From Paractinoplanes ovalisporus (GTDB lineage: Bacteria; Actinomycetota; Actinomycetes; Mycobacteriales; Micromonosporaceae), in NCBI RefSeq assembly GCF_016834655.1, contig NZ_JAENHP010000032.1, positions 33,185 to 97,184 of the forward strand: a stretch of DNA of 64,000 bases, in the 5' to 3' direction. Under the pieces are notes generated by a model, which was not told where the DNA came from, did not search any database, and saw only the letters and a list, made by a program, of their open reading frames with translations. Within the stretch, counting starts at the first letter, position 1; each line of letters starts with the position of its first letter. The position numbers and the translations under genes were made by a program. Shown here piece by piece: positions 47,954 through 56,760 of this stretch.

Positions 47954-49762
47954 ATGCGGGTTTTTCGGGACGGGTACGGGGTTCCGCATCTGCGGGCCGA
48001 CTCGGTGGATGAGCTGGCCTTTCTGCAGGGGCGTGTGACCGCGGCCGACCGGGGGGACCAGATCTCGGTGGAGCGGCGCCGGTCGGAGGGGCTGCTCTCC
48101 GAGATGATCGGGCCGGCGGGGCTCGGGTGGGACCGGTTCGCGCGGCGGGCCCGGATCGACGACACCGCGCGGCGGTGTTTTGCCAACCTGGAACCCCGTA
48201 CGCGGGAATGGTTGCGCGCCTATGCCGAAGGTGTCCGCGCCGGTGGGGTCGCGTGGCATCCGTGGTCGTCGCTCGGCGTGTTCCTGGCCCGGCACATCAT
48301 GTTCGCCAGCTTTCCGGCCAAACTCTGGAACTCGCACGTCGAACGCACCCTCGGGCCGCACGCCGTGGGCTGGTTCACGGCCGAGTCGGCGGCCAGTTCG
48401 GGCAGCAACGCCTGGACGGTCCCCGGGGAGATCGCTGGCGACCCGCACCGGCTGATCGAGCTGCCGGGTGTCTATCAGCAGGTCCGGCTCGCCTGCCCGC
48501 AGTTCGACGTGGCGGGGCTGACCTTCGCGGGTGTGCCGGGCGTGCAGCATTTCGGGCACGCGGGCGGTGTCGCCTGGGCGGTCACCAACGCGATGGCCGA
48601 CTATCAGGACCTCTTCGTCGAAGAGCTGCGCCGCACGGCGACCGGTGTCGAGGCCCGCGGTCCGCACGGGTGGGAGCCGGTCGGGGTGCATACCGAGACC
48701 ATTCCCGTACGCGGGGGAGGCAGCGAACTGGTCGAGGTCATCGAGACGGCACGCGGGCCGATGATCGACGACACGCTGAGCCTGCGCACGCCCACCCGGG
48801 TCGAGTCCGACCTCGGCTTCTCCGCCCTGCTGCCGCTGCTGCACGCGTCCACAGTGGACGACGTGGCGGCCGCGCTCGAGCGGTGGGCCGAACCGGTCAA
48901 CAGCGTTCTGACCGCCGACACCACGGGTCGTGTTGTGCAGCTGACGGTCGGCCGGGTTCCCGTACGGGATGAGCGCAACCGCCGAGTCCCGGTGCCGGCG
49001 TGGGATCAGACGTACGCGTGGCAGCGCGACTACCTCCCGATGACGCGCGTGGAGGTGACCGGCAACGTCGTGAACGCGAACGACCGGCGGCCGGACACCG
49101 AGGCGTACGGGAACGCTTTTGCCTCGAAAGCACGCGCCGACCGGATCCGGGAACTGATCGCCGCGGGAGTGCCGTCGCCGCGCATCCACATGGACACGCC
49201 CATGCCCGCCGACAGCGTCGAGGCCGGGCGGCGCGCGGCGTGGCGGTTCGAAATCGCCCGGCGGCTGCACGAACACCCCACGCTGAAGCCGCTGATGCAG
49301 CCGCACGGGTTCGACCCGATCTTCGACGGCTGGACCGAACCGCGTGCCAAGATCGGTGGTTACCTCGACGGGGTGCTGGCGGGGCTGGGGCTCACGGCCG
49401 AGGGTGTCGCCGGCCCGGACCCGGTCGAGTCGGGCACCTGGGGTTCGCGGCACCGGTTGGAGCCCGTACGGCTGCCGGGGTTGACCGCCGCGATCCCGCG
49501 CACCGAGCTCGGGGGTGAACGGGACTCGGTGCTCTGCCTGTCGAGCATCCCCGGCGTGACCGATCTCTGCTCGCGCGGACCGGTCGCCCGCTATGTCTGG
49601 GACATCGCCGACCGGCAGCGCAGCCGCTGGATCGTGCCGTTCGGGGCGTCCGGCGATCCGGCCTCGCCACACTTCGCCGACCAGCTGCCGTTGTGGGCCT
49701 CGGGCGAGCTGATTCCGCTGGTCACGGACTGGTCCGAGCTGATCGAGGAGCCGCTAGTCTGA
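47954..49762 (+). CDS. Penicillin acylase family (Ntn-hydrolase) protein
   Basis: 602 residues. The N-terminal part (VFRDGYGVPHLRADSVDELAFLQGRVTAADRGDQISVERRR) is the alpha-chain start. The autocatalytic cleavage site and nucleophile is Ser151 in SSGSNAW. VTNAMADYQDLFVEEL, TVDDVAAALERWAEPVNSVLTADTTG and VTGNVVNANDRRPD follow, the last carrying the oxyanion/Asn segment of the beta chain. It hydrolyses an amide such as a beta-lactam side chain or acyl-homoserine lactone. The usual periplasmic members have a signal peptide and about 750-850 residues; this one is shorter and lacks a signal, so it may be cytoplasmic. Confidence 0.87.
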   Translation: MRVFRDGYGVPHLRADSVDELAFLQGRVTAADRGDQISVERRRSEGLLSEMIGPAGLGWDRFARRARIDDTARRCFANLEPRTREWLRAYAEGVRAGGVAWHPWSSLGVFLARHIMFASFPAKLWNSHVERTLGPHAVGWFTAESAASSGSNAWTVPGEIAGDPHRLIELPGVYQQVRLACPQFDVAGLTFAGVPGVQHFGHAGGVAWAVTNAMADYQDLFVEELRRTATGVEARGPHGWEPVGVHTETIPVRGGGSELVEVIETARGPMIDDTLSLRTPTRVESDLGFSALLPLLHASTVDDVAAALERWAEPVNSVLTADTTGRVVQLTVGRVPVRDERNRRVPVPAWDQTYAWQRDYLPMTRVEVTGNVVNANDRRPDTEAYGNAFASKARADRIRELIAAGVPSPRIHMDTPMPADSVEAGRRAAWRFEIARRLHEHPTLKPLMQPHGFDPIFDGWTEPRAKIGGYLDGVLAGLGLTAEGVAGPDPVESGTWGSRHRLEPVRLPGLTAAIPRTELGGERDSVLCLSSIPGVTDLCSRGPVARYVWDIADRQRSRWIVPFGASGDPASPHFADQLPLWASGELIPLVTDWSELIEEPLV

Positions 49763-49767
49763 CGCTC

Positions 49768-50217
49768 ATGAGGTTTCGCGCGGAGCTGCAGCGTACGGGG
49801 GGCAACACCACCGGTTTCCAGGTGCCCGACGAGATCGTCACCGGGCTCGGCGGGGGCGGCCGCCCCAAGGTCACCGTCGTGGTGAACGGGTTCACGTTCC
49901 GCTCGACGATCGCCAAGATGGGCGGCAGTTACTGGCTCGGGGTCAGCGCCGAACGTCGTGAGGCGGGCAATGTCAGCGGCGGCGAGACGTACGACGTCGA
50001 GGTCGAGCTCGACGTCGAGAAGCGCGAGATCGAGGTGCCCGACGACCTGCGGGCCGCACTCGACGCCGAACCGGCCGCGCGGGACTTCTGGGCGACGCTG
50101 TCGTTCTCGAACCAGCGCTACCACGTCGACCAGTTGACCGGCGCCAAGACCGAGGAGACCCGGGCCCGCCGGCTGGCCAAGTCGATGTCGCTGCTCAGCG
50201 CGGGCAAGGCCCGCTAG
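49768..50217 (+). CDS. DUF1905 / YdeI-like protein
   Basis: 149 residues. DUF1905 barrel: MRFRAELQRTGGNTTGFQVPDEIVTGLGGGGRPKVTVVVNGFTFRSTIAKMGGSYWLGVSAERREAG, VELDVEKREIEVPDDLRAALDAEP, then the C-terminal helical YdeI/OmpD-like part ARDFWATLSFSNQRYHVDQLTGAKTEETRARRLAKSMSLL. Function in vivo is uncertain; related YdeI proteins are tied to peptide resistance in other bacteria. It begins 5 bp after the penicillin acylase stop and is probably co-transcribed with it. Confidence 0.87.
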   Translation: MRFRAELQRTGGNTTGFQVPDEIVTGLGGGGRPKVTVVVNGFTFRSTIAKMGGSYWLGVSAERREAGNVSGGETYDVEVELDVEKREIEVPDDLRAALDAEPAARDFWATLSFSNQRYHVDQLTGAKTEETRARRLAKSMSLLSAGKAR

Positions 50218-50277
50218 GAGTCAGCCCGTGGATCATGCGGGAGTGCGGCGAGGCACGGGACAGACGCCGGCCACGGC

Positions 50278-51495
50278 TCAGATCTCGGCCGGTTTGAAGG
50301 CGACCTCGGGGTCGAGCAGCCGGGTCCAGCCCGGCCGCCACTGCGGGGCGCGGCCGTCCATCTCCTCCAGCAGATTTGTGCGCCACGGGCCGGAGACGCC
50401 GTCGTCGGCCCACCACTTCGGCCACGAGTCGTAGCGGCGTTCGACCAGGATCTCGGTCGGGGTGGTCTGCACGCGCAAAAACAGCCACCGCCCGTAGCGG
50501 GGGTCGGACTCGGCCCGGCGCAGGCCGCGCAGCAGATCGCTCACTTCCTGGAAGGCGCCGAAGCGGGCCTCGCCCGCGCGGTCGGCCGGCGGGTGCTTGC
50601 CCGCCTGCACGCTCAGGCTGGTCGCGTCGGCGTAGGCCAGCACCGTGCAGCGCCCGTCCCCGTTGGGCGCGCGGTCGCGCATCCAGGCGGCCAGCGACTC
50701 GAGCTCGGCCGTCTCGGGCGGGTCGGCCCGGTTCAGTTCGGTCGCGTCGTGCATGGCCGCCCACACCAGGCGGTCGTGTTCGCTCTGGCTCAGCCGGCGG
50801 ACCCGGCGCATCGGCGGGCGCTCACCGACCGGGATGCGCGGCGGCCGGGTGCCGGCCGTGATGCCGCCCCGGCCCGAGGCGAACAGCGCCGCCCGCAGGT
50901 CGAGGGTGGGATCGGTGAGCCGGCCGAGCAGCCGCTCGAACCCGGCCCCGGTGATCTCGCCGCGGATGGCCGCGGTGAGCAGGTCTTCGCTCGCGGTGCG
51001 GACCTCGTCGCGCTCGGCCGGCGTGCTCAGGTCGTGGCGGCCCCACTCGGTGATGACCTCGGACAGCTCCTGCAGCGTGTTCTCGTTACTCAGCACCGGT
51101 GCGACCGTCTGCACCAGGCCGTCGCCCAGCCCGTCGCGGTAGCGCACGCGGGACCAGCGGCCCTCGGCGTGCCACACCACGAAGCCCAGCCGGTCGGCCT
51201 CGGCCAGCGTGGTCAGGTCGTCCCAGGGCAGCCACCCGGGGGCGCCGGTGAGCAGGTCGATCGGCGGGTCGGCGTCGGCCGTCGCGGAGTGGTCGCGGTC
51301 GTATCCGAACAGCACCGCCCGGGCGCCCTCGACCAGCGCGAGCCGGGCCCAGCTTCCGCCGTGGTCGTCGTGGTGCGCCCCGCGGTCGTCGACGAACCAG
51401 ACATCGGCGTATCCGATGCCGGTCAGCGTGGCGGAGAGCGTCGCCCAGCGCGTCCAGAGGAGTCCGGGCGCGGGCAGATCCACGTCGGTGAGCAT
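50278..51495 (-). CDS. Actinobacterial hypothetical protein
   Basis: 405 residues, soluble, no signal peptide. It includes YADVWFVDDRGAHHDDHGGSWARLALVEGARAVLFGYDRDHS (32-73), VWHAEGRWSRVRYRDGLGDGL, and a C-terminal SWPKWWADDGVSGPWRTNLLEEMDGRAPQWRPGWTRLLDPE. It resembles conserved actinomycete proteins without a named domain, and the arrangement is reminiscent of SUKH/immunity-like folds, but this is not demonstrable by eye. ATG 51495 begins the well-conserved part; the frame upstream lacks coding character. The divergent spacer to the 51794 gene contains a terminator and a promoter. Confidence 0.7.
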   Translation of the reverse strand: MLTDVDLPAPGLLWTRWATLSATLTGIGYADVWFVDDRGAHHDDHGGSWARLALVEGARAVLFGYDRDHSATADADPPIDLLTGAPGWLPWDDLTTLAEADRLGFVVWHAEGRWSRVRYRDGLGDGLVQTVAPVLSNENTLQELSEVITEWGRHDLSTPAERDEVRTASEDLLTAAIRGEITGAGFERLLGRLTDPTLDLRAALFASGRGGITAGTRPPRIPVGERPPMRRVRRLSQSEHDRLVWAAMHDATELNRADPPETAELESLAAWMRDRAPNGDGRCTVLAYADATSLSVQAGKHPPADRAGEARFGAFQEVSDLLRGLRRAESDPRYGRWLFLRVQTTPTEILVERRYDSWPKWWADDGVSGPWRTNLLEEMDGRAPQWRPGWTRLLDPEVAFKPAEI

Positions 51496-51657
51496 CTGTC
51501 CACTGTGCCAAATGCATCGGAGGCGACTACACCCCCCTCCGGTCCTGTGCGCGGGCCTCCTGCGAAAAATCCCGGACCGGACGGCGCATGGCGGAACTCG
51601 ATCACCAGCCGTAACCTTGCGATGGCTGTCGTTTGACGCTTTACGGACTTCTCGGTT

Positions 51658-51695
51658 GATGCCCGGTGCCCATGGGCCGGGCATCTTCGTTTTTG
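51658..51695 (+). terminator. Intrinsic terminator without an upstream plus-strand gene
   Basis: GATGCCCGG (51658-51666) pairs with CCGGGCATC (51677-51685), and the T-rich tail TTCGTTTTT follows at 51686-51694. The loop TGCCCATGGG is partly self-complementary. Only the plus-strand direction has a T tract, yet the nearest upstream plus-strand gene ends at 50217 and a minus-strand gene lies between. Confidence 0.7.
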
Positions 51696-51734
51696 TCGGC
51701 ATTCACCGTGATCACTGTGGGTGCATCGATTCTC

Positions 51735-51772
51735 TACAATGCCTGGGGTCGCGGCACCGCCGCCGCGACCCC
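51735..51772 (+). promoter_or_regulatory. -10 box and 5' mRNA hairpin upstream of the secreted peptidase
   Basis: TACAAT (51735-51740) is a good -10 match. The predicted start point near 51747 falls in a hairpin made of GGGGTCGCGGC (51745-51755) and GCCGCGACCCC (51762-51772), 21 bp before the ATG. A hairpin at the extreme 5' end would stabilise the transcript. The -35 region is not convincing. Confidence 0.5.
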
Positions 51773-51793
51773 ATCGTCAGAAGGGTCGTCCGT

Positions 51794-53482
51794 ATGCCAC
51801 GAAAGACGCACCGACTACTGACCGCGGCCCTCGCCGGCACCCTCGTGATCGGCGCAGCCCTCACCGGCGCCGCTCCCGCTGCGGCCGGCGGCGCTCAATC
51901 GGAAGCTCGGCTCGTCGACGCTGTGCCTACGCCGAAGCTCGACTGGTACAAGTGTTACGAGATCGCCGAGTGCGCCACCGTCCAGCTGCCGCTCGACTAT
52001 CGCAAGCCCAACGGCAGGACCACCGAGATCGCGGTGCTGCGGGTCAAGGCCAAGAACCAGGCCCAGAAGATCGGCAGCCTGTTCGTCAACCCCGGAGGTC
52101 CGGGCGGCTCGGCGACGTCGTTCGCCCTGGCCGCGCCCGACTTCCTCAGCGACGCCCTGCTCGCGCGCTTCGACGTCGTGGGCGTCGACCCGCGGGGGAT
52201 CGGCGCCAGCGAGCAGGTCAAGTGCTTCCCGACGGTCCGGGCGCAGACCGAGGTGCTCAACCTCATGAACGTCCCGTTCCCGGTCACGGCGACCGAGGAA
52301 CGTGACTACGTCACCGGCTCGAAGAAGCTCGGCCAGGCCTGCTCCACCACGGGCCGGCCGCTGACCGCGGCGTCCTCGACGGCCGAGGTGGCGCGCGACA
52401 TGGACGTCGTACGCCGTGCCGTCGGTGACAAGAAGCTGAACTACCTCGGCTTCAGTTACGGCAGTGCGCTCGGTCAGTACTACGCCAACATGTTCCCCGA
52501 CCGCTTCCGGGCCCTGGTCGTCGACGGCGTGCTCGACCCGACGGCCTGGGTCGGCAACTCCCGGCAGATCCTCGACCAGCGGCTGCGCTCCAGCGACGGG
52601 GCGTACAAGGCGTTGCACGAGATCCTGGTCCGCTGCGACAAGGCGGGCGAAACCAAATGCGTGTTCGCCGAAGGTGACCCGGTCAAGCACTTCGACCAGA
52701 TCGCGAACCGGCTCAAGACCGACCCGGTCGAGTTCCCCGACGGGGCCGGCGGCACGATCCAGGTGACGTACGCGATCTTCATCAGCGCCGTCCTGGGCAC
52801 GCTCTACAGCACCGAGGCGGGGGCCGGGGTCACCCAGCTGGCCGCCGAGGTCGCGACGGCGCAGGAGGGTGGCTCGACCGCGCCTCTGCTCAAGCGGGTC
52901 AACGCGTCCAAGGCGGCGCGGGCGTACGACTTCCCGTACGAGAACGGCTTCGAGGCCAGCAGCACGGTGATCTGCACCGACGGCAAGCACCCGGCGAACG
53001 CGTCGTCGTGGCCGGCCGCCGTGGACCGCCGTGAGAGCGAGGCCAAGTACTTCGGCCGTTCGTGGGGCTGGATCGACAGCCAGTGCGCGAACCGGACCTG
53101 GACCGTCCAGGACCGCAACGCGTACACCGGCCCGTTCACCAACCGCACCAGCGCCAAGTTCCTGATCGTCGGCAACTTCTGGGACCCGGCGACCAACTAT
53201 CGGGGCGCTGTCTCCTCGCGGGCCCTGGCGCCGAACGCGAGCCTGCTCTCCAGCAACAACTGGGGGCACACCGCTTATGGCTCGGGGGTCTGCGCGACCA
53301 CGACGATCGACAACTATCTGCTGACCGGCGTGGCGCCGCAGGACGGTAAGACCTGCACCGACGCCGCTCAGCCGTTCACCGAGCCGCTGCCGGCTCCGAC
53401 CACCACCAAGGCGGCGGCCACGGCCAAGCAGCGGCCGCCGGTGGCGACGATCCGGCCCGACTCGGTGCTTCTGGCCGACTGA
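51794..53482 (+). CDS. Secreted alpha/beta-hydrolase, tripeptidyl aminopeptidase type (SlpD/SlpE-like)
   Basis: 562 residues. A Sec signal peptide (KTHRLLTAALAGTLVIGAALTGAAPAAAGG) is cleaved near residue 31. The catalytic domain has LFVNPGGPGGSATSF (oxyanion strand), FDVVGVDPRGIGASE, the nucleophile elbow LGFSYGSALGQYYANMFPDRFRALVVDGVLDP, FLIVGNFWDPATNYRGA (Asp) and NNWGHTAYG (His). This is the S33 family that removes N-terminal di/tripeptides and acts extracellularly in streptomycetes. The TAP C-terminal domain is present, and an Ala/Thr/Pro-rich tail follows. ATG 51794 starts the signal peptide. It ends opposite a 40-residue membrane protein. Confidence 0.92.
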   Translation: MPRKTHRLLTAALAGTLVIGAALTGAAPAAAGGAQSEARLVDAVPTPKLDWYKCYEIAECATVQLPLDYRKPNGRTTEIAVLRVKAKNQAQKIGSLFVNPGGPGGSATSFALAAPDFLSDALLARFDVVGVDPRGIGASEQVKCFPTVRAQTEVLNLMNVPFPVTATEERDYVTGSKKLGQACSTTGRPLTAASSTAEVARDMDVVRRAVGDKKLNYLGFSYGSALGQYYANMFPDRFRALVVDGVLDPTAWVGNSRQILDQRLRSSDGAYKALHEILVRCDKAGETKCVFAEGDPVKHFDQIANRLKTDPVEFPDGAGGTIQVTYAIFISAVLGTLYSTEAGAGVTQLAAEVATAQEGGSTAPLLKRVNASKAARAYDFPYENGFEASSTVICTDGKHPANASSWPAAVDRRESEAKYFGRSWGWIDSQCANRTWTVQDRNAYTGPFTNRTSAKFLIVGNFWDPATNYRGAVSSRALAPNASLLSSNNWGHTAYGSGVCATTTIDNYLLTGVAPQDGKTCTDAAQPFTEPLPAPTTTKAAATAKQRPPVATIRPDSVLLAD

Positions 53483-53489
53483 CGGACGG

Positions 53490-53531
53490 GAGGGCTTCCG
53501 TCATGCCGGTCTAGGTGTGGCGGAAGCCCTC
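53490..53531. terminator. Bidirectional terminator-like hairpin
   Basis: GAGGGCTTCCG (53490-53500) pairs with CGGAAGCCCTC (53521-53531) across a 20-base loop. It sits between the peptidase stop (53482) and the stop of the convergent small membrane protein (53511), and overlaps the latter's last codons. No T tract. Confidence 0.6.
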
Positions 53532-53633
53532 GTCGGAAGGCTTCCAGTCGGCACTGTCGCGTGTGTCCGCGGTCAGGCCGGTGGCGGCGGCGATGAGGAT
53601 CAGCAGGAAGAAGAGTGCGAATGCGATAGCCAT
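53511..53633 (-). CDS. 40-residue single-pass membrane protein
   Basis: A short frame not resolvable by length-based calling: ATG 53633 to TAG 53511. It encodes a membrane helix (IAFALFFLLILIAAATGL, residues 3-20) followed by a hydrophilic tail TADTRDSADWKPSDEGFRHT. The tail pattern 'T-A-D-[ST]-R-D-x-A-D-W-K-P-[ST]-x-x-G-F-R' recurs in tiny actinobacterial membrane proteins as far as I recall. Third codon positions are GC-rich. Shine-Dalgarno is weak (GAAG further upstream). Function unknown; it may regulate a larger membrane complex. Confidence 0.65.
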   Translation of the reverse strand: MAIAFALFFLLILIAAATGLTADTRDSADWKPSDEGFRHT

Positions 53634-53726
53634 GACCAAGAGCTTCGTCCTGCTCGCTCATGGTCGACAGTGGCAGAGATGCCATACACCTTCAAAATCC
53701 TGCCAACCCGCCGTATGCTCCGTCAC

Positions 53727-54686
53727 ATGCTGCGCAACGTCGCCGTGATCGTCCTGCCCGAGGTGGCCGTCTTCGAGCTCGGCGTGCTCTGCGAGCTTTT
53801 CGGATACGACCGCACGGCCGACGGTCTGCCCGGTTACGACTTCGCCGTCTGCTCGATCGACGGCGGTCCGGTCGCCAGCCGGGCCGGTTTCGAGATTTCC
53901 GTACGCCATGACCTGTCCCGCACCGACGAGGCCGACCTGGTCGTGGTGGCGCCGTTCGACAACCCGGCCTTCGAACCGCCCGCGCCCGTGCTCGACGCGC
54001 TGCGGCGCGCCCACGAGCGGGGCGCCTGGGTGATGAGCGTGTGCACCGGTGCGTTCGCCCTCGGCGCGGCCGGCCTGCTCGACGGCCGCCGCTGCACCAC
54101 CCACTGGCTGCACACGGCCCGCCTGGCCCGGCTCTATCCGGCCGCGATCGTCGACCCCGACGTGCTCTATGTGCAGGACGGCCGCGTGCTCACCAGTGCC
54201 GGCACCGCCGCCAGCATCGACGCCGGGCTGCACCTGATCCGCCAGGTGCACAGCACCGCCGTGGCCACGATGATCGCCCGGCGGATGGTCGTGCCGCCGC
54301 ACCGCGAGGGCGGCCAGGCGCAATACATCGAGACCCCGCTCAAGGCGGTCGAGTGCGCCACCCTGCAGCCGGTGCTCACCGCCGTGCTGGCCTCGCTCGA
54401 CCAGCCGCACACGGTCGACACGATGGCCGAACTCGCCCACATGGCGCCGCGGACGTTCGCCCGCAAGTTCCGCGACGAAACGGGCGCCACACCGCACGAC
54501 TGGCTCATCAGTCAGCGCATGCTGCTCGCCCGGAACCTGCTCGAGGAAACCGGCCTGGGCGTCGACGCGATCGCGGCCCGGGTCGGGTTCGGCAGCGCGG
54601 CGACCCTGCGGCATCACTTCACCACCCGCCTGGCGACGACCCCGCAGGCGTACCGGGGGACGTTCCGATCGTCACAGCCGGTGTGA
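53727..54686 (+). CDS. GlxA-family transcriptional regulator (DJ-1/PfpI + AraC HTH)
   Basis: About 319 residues. The N-terminal DJ-1/PfpI-like domain starts NVAVIVLPEVAVFELGVLCELFGYDR and contains the Cys elbow VMSVCTGAFALGAAGLLDGRR and TTHWLHTARLARLYP. The C-terminal AraC HTH pair is TVDTMAELAHMAPRTFARKFRDETGATPHDWLISQRMLLARNLLEETGLGVDAIAARVGFGSAATLRHHF. It senses a small molecule and activates nearby metabolic genes; its target is unknown. Starts at 53679 and 53715 are also possible. TATGCT lies eight bases before ATG 53727, so leaderless translation is conceivable. Confidence 0.9.
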   Translation: MLRNVAVIVLPEVAVFELGVLCELFGYDRTADGLPGYDFAVCSIDGGPVASRAGFEISVRHDLSRTDEADLVVVAPFDNPAFEPPAPVLDALRRAHERGAWVMSVCTGAFALGAAGLLDGRRCTTHWLHTARLARLYPAAIVDPDVLYVQDGRVLTSAGTAASIDAGLHLIRQVHSTAVATMIARRMVVPPHREGGQAQYIETPLKAVECATLQPVLTAVLASLDQPHTVDTMAELAHMAPRTFARKFRDETGATPHDWLISQRMLLARNLLEETGLGVDAIAARVGFGSAATLRHHFTTRLATTPQAYRGTFRSSQPV

Positions 54687-54716
54687 GCCGGTCGTTCCCC
54701 GGGCACACCGGGAGCC

Positions 54717-56105
54717 ATGGCGAAGAAACCTGGTCCCACGGTGTTCGTGCTCTTCGGGGCGACCGGTGACCTGGCCCGGCGGATGGTGCTGCCGGCCTTC
54801 TACACGCTCGCGGCCGAGGGCCTGCTCCCCGACGACTGGGTGCTGATCGGGAACGGCCGCGGGGACGTCTCCCACGAGAACTTCCGTGGCCACGTACGGG
54901 AAGCTCTCGAGGAATTCGGTCCCAAGCCGTCGAAGGGTCCGTGGAAGGAGTTCGCGTCGCGGCTCCGGTTCGCCGGCGGCGGGTTCAACTCCGACGACCC
55001 GGGCAGCCTGCTCGACGTCATCGCCGAGAACCGCAAGTCGCACCAGCTGGTGCACTACCTGGCGATTCCGCCCGTGGCATTCGAGGAGACGACCAAGGCG
55101 CTGGGCGAGCACGGGCTGGCCAAGGGGGCGCGGGTCGTCTTCGAGAAGCCGTTCGGCACGTCGCCGTCGTCGTTCCGCTCGCTCAACCGGCTCGTGCACC
55201 GGGTGCTCGACGAGGAGCAGGTCTATCGGATCGACCACTTCCTCGGCAAGGAGGCGACCCAGAACCTGCACGCCGCACGGTTCGCCAACGAGGCCTTCGC
55301 CGCCATGTGGAGCCGCGACCACATCGAGAGCGTGCAGATCGACGTGCCCGAGACGCTCGGGGTCGAGCAGCGGGCGGCCTTCTACGACGCGACCGGCGCC
55401 GTGCTCGACATGCTCGTCACGCATCTGTTCCAGGTGGCGGCCGAGGTCGCGATGGAACCGCCGGCCAGCCTCGGTTCGGCCGACCTGCAGGCGGCGCGCG
55501 AACGGGTGATCCGCTCGTTCCGGCCGCTCGACCCGGCCGAGGCGGTGCTCGGGCAGCACACCGGCTACAAGCAGATCAAGGGGATCAAACGGGGATCGGC
55601 GACCGACACGTACGTCGCGGCGAAGCTCTGGATCGACAACGCGCGCTGGAAAGGGGTGCCGTTCCTCCTGCGTACGGGAAAGCGCCTGGCCGAAAGCCGG
55701 CAGGTGGTGAGCCTGGTGCTCAAGACGCCGGCCCGCCCCCTGACGTCGCTGCCGCCGCAGGCCAACGTGCTCTCGTTCGATCTCGCGGGCGACGGCAACA
55801 TCGACCTGTCGCTGCTGGTGAAACGCCCGGGGGTGGCGCTCGACCTGGAGCCGGGCTCGGTGCGGCTGCCGCTCGACGGACTGGCCGACGGGGAGCCGCT
55901 GCCGCCTTACGCGCGGCTGATCCATGACGTGCTGCTCGGCGACCGGGCCCTGTTCACCCGGCCGGACGGGTTGAGCGCGACCTGGAAGACGGTCGAGCCG
56001 CTGCTGTCCAAGCCGCCCAAGCCCGCGTCGTACGCTCCGGGGTCGTGGGGGCCGGCCGCCGCGCGCAAGCTGGCGGCGCCGCACCGGTGGCTGCTGGGTC
56101 AGTAG
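54717..56105 (+). CDS. zwf: Glucose-6-phosphate dehydrogenase
   Basis: 462 residues. The NADP-binding motif GATGDLARR is at 14-22, EKPFG at 143-147, and the substrate/catalytic signature RIDHFLGKE at 171-179. The C-terminal domain includes AVLDMLVTHLFQVAAEVAMEPP, VLGQHTGYKQIKGI, and FLLRTGKRLAESRQVV. It oxidises glucose-6-phosphate to 6-phosphogluconolactone, feeding the pentose phosphate pathway with NADPH. It is slightly shorter than typical Zwf (about 490-510), and no tal, opcA, gnd or pgl neighbour is present, so it may be an additional isozyme. It overlaps the convergent VOC gene by 7 bp. Confidence 0.93.
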   Translation: MAKKPGPTVFVLFGATGDLARRMVLPAFYTLAAEGLLPDDWVLIGNGRGDVSHENFRGHVREALEEFGPKPSKGPWKEFASRLRFAGGGFNSDDPGSLLDVIAENRKSHQLVHYLAIPPVAFEETTKALGEHGLAKGARVVFEKPFGTSPSSFRSLNRLVHRVLDEEQVYRIDHFLGKEATQNLHAARFANEAFAAMWSRDHIESVQIDVPETLGVEQRAAFYDATGAVLDMLVTHLFQVAAEVAMEPPASLGSADLQAARERVIRSFRPLDPAEAVLGQHTGYKQIKGIKRGSATDTYVAAKLWIDNARWKGVPFLLRTGKRLAESRQVVSLVLKTPARPLTSLPPQANVLSFDLAGDGNIDLSLLVKRPGVALDLEPGSVRLPLDGLADGEPLPPYARLIHDVLLGDRALFTRPDGLSATWKTVEPLLSKPPKPASYAPGSWGPAAARKLAAPHRWLLGQ

Positions 56106-56713
56106 CGCGAGGTGAGCCGGAAGCGGGTGCCGTCGGGGTCGGACCATTCGCCGTTCTCGTAGGTCGCCCCGAGGGTCAGCAGGCGGTCGGGGTCGGCTTC
56201 GATCTCGAGGAGCACACGGTCGGGACGAAGACGTGGGGCCTGCGGCGGGCCGCCCCACGCGATCTTCATGCCGCCCTGGGGTGACTGGATCGCGGTCTCC
56301 TCGTTCTGGTCCCAGACCAGCGGCCAGCCGAGGGCGGCGCTGTAGAAGAGGCCGGTCGCCCGGGAGCCGTCGCAGGACAGTTCGCCGACGAAGCCGGTGC
56401 CGGCCAGGTAGTTGTTGCCGGGCTCGATCACGCAGAACTCGTTGCCCTCGGGGTCGGCCAGCACGATGTGGCCCTCCTCCGGCTTCTGGCCCACATCGAG
56501 GTGGTGGGCGCCCAGTTCCAGAGCGCGGGCCACCGTACGGTCCTGGTGCTCCTGGGACTCGCTGGTGAGGTGCAGATGGGCCAGGTTGGGGCCGGGCCGG
56601 GGCTCATCGATCGGAAAGAACCGGAGCGGGATCGCCAGGTCGTCGCCGACCAGGTCGCTCCAGAACTGTGCGAGTCTTCGGGGCTCCTGGGCGGCGTACC
56701 AGATCGTGGGCAT
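56099..56713 (-). CDS. Two-domain VOC family protein
   Basis: 204 residues with two VOC halves. The first runs MPTIWYAAQEPRRLAQFWSDLVGDDLAIP to HIVLADPEGNEFCVIEPG, the second from GLFYSAALGWPLVWDQNEETAIQSPQGG to NGEWSDPDGTRFRLTSRY. This matches the common actinobacterial 'VOC family/CppA-like' proteins, which bind or modify hydrophobic compounds. Metal-binding His residues are not fully conserved in each half. It is divergent from the MarR regulator, with tandem operators in the spacer, so it may belong to the MarR regulon along with the MFS pump. Confidence 0.87.
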   Translation of the reverse strand: MPTIWYAAQEPRRLAQFWSDLVGDDLAIPLRFFPIDEPRPGPNLAHLHLTSESQEHQDRTVARALELGAHHLDVGQKPEEGHIVLADPEGNEFCVIEPGNNYLAGTGFVGELSCDGSRATGLFYSAALGWPLVWDQNEETAIQSPQGGMKIAWGGPPQAPRLRPDRVLLEIEADPDRLLTLGATYENGEWSDPDGTRFRLTSRY

Positions 56714-56760
56714 TTCTGCTTTCTACGGCGGTCTCGTCCGGTACGCATCCGAATTTTTCT

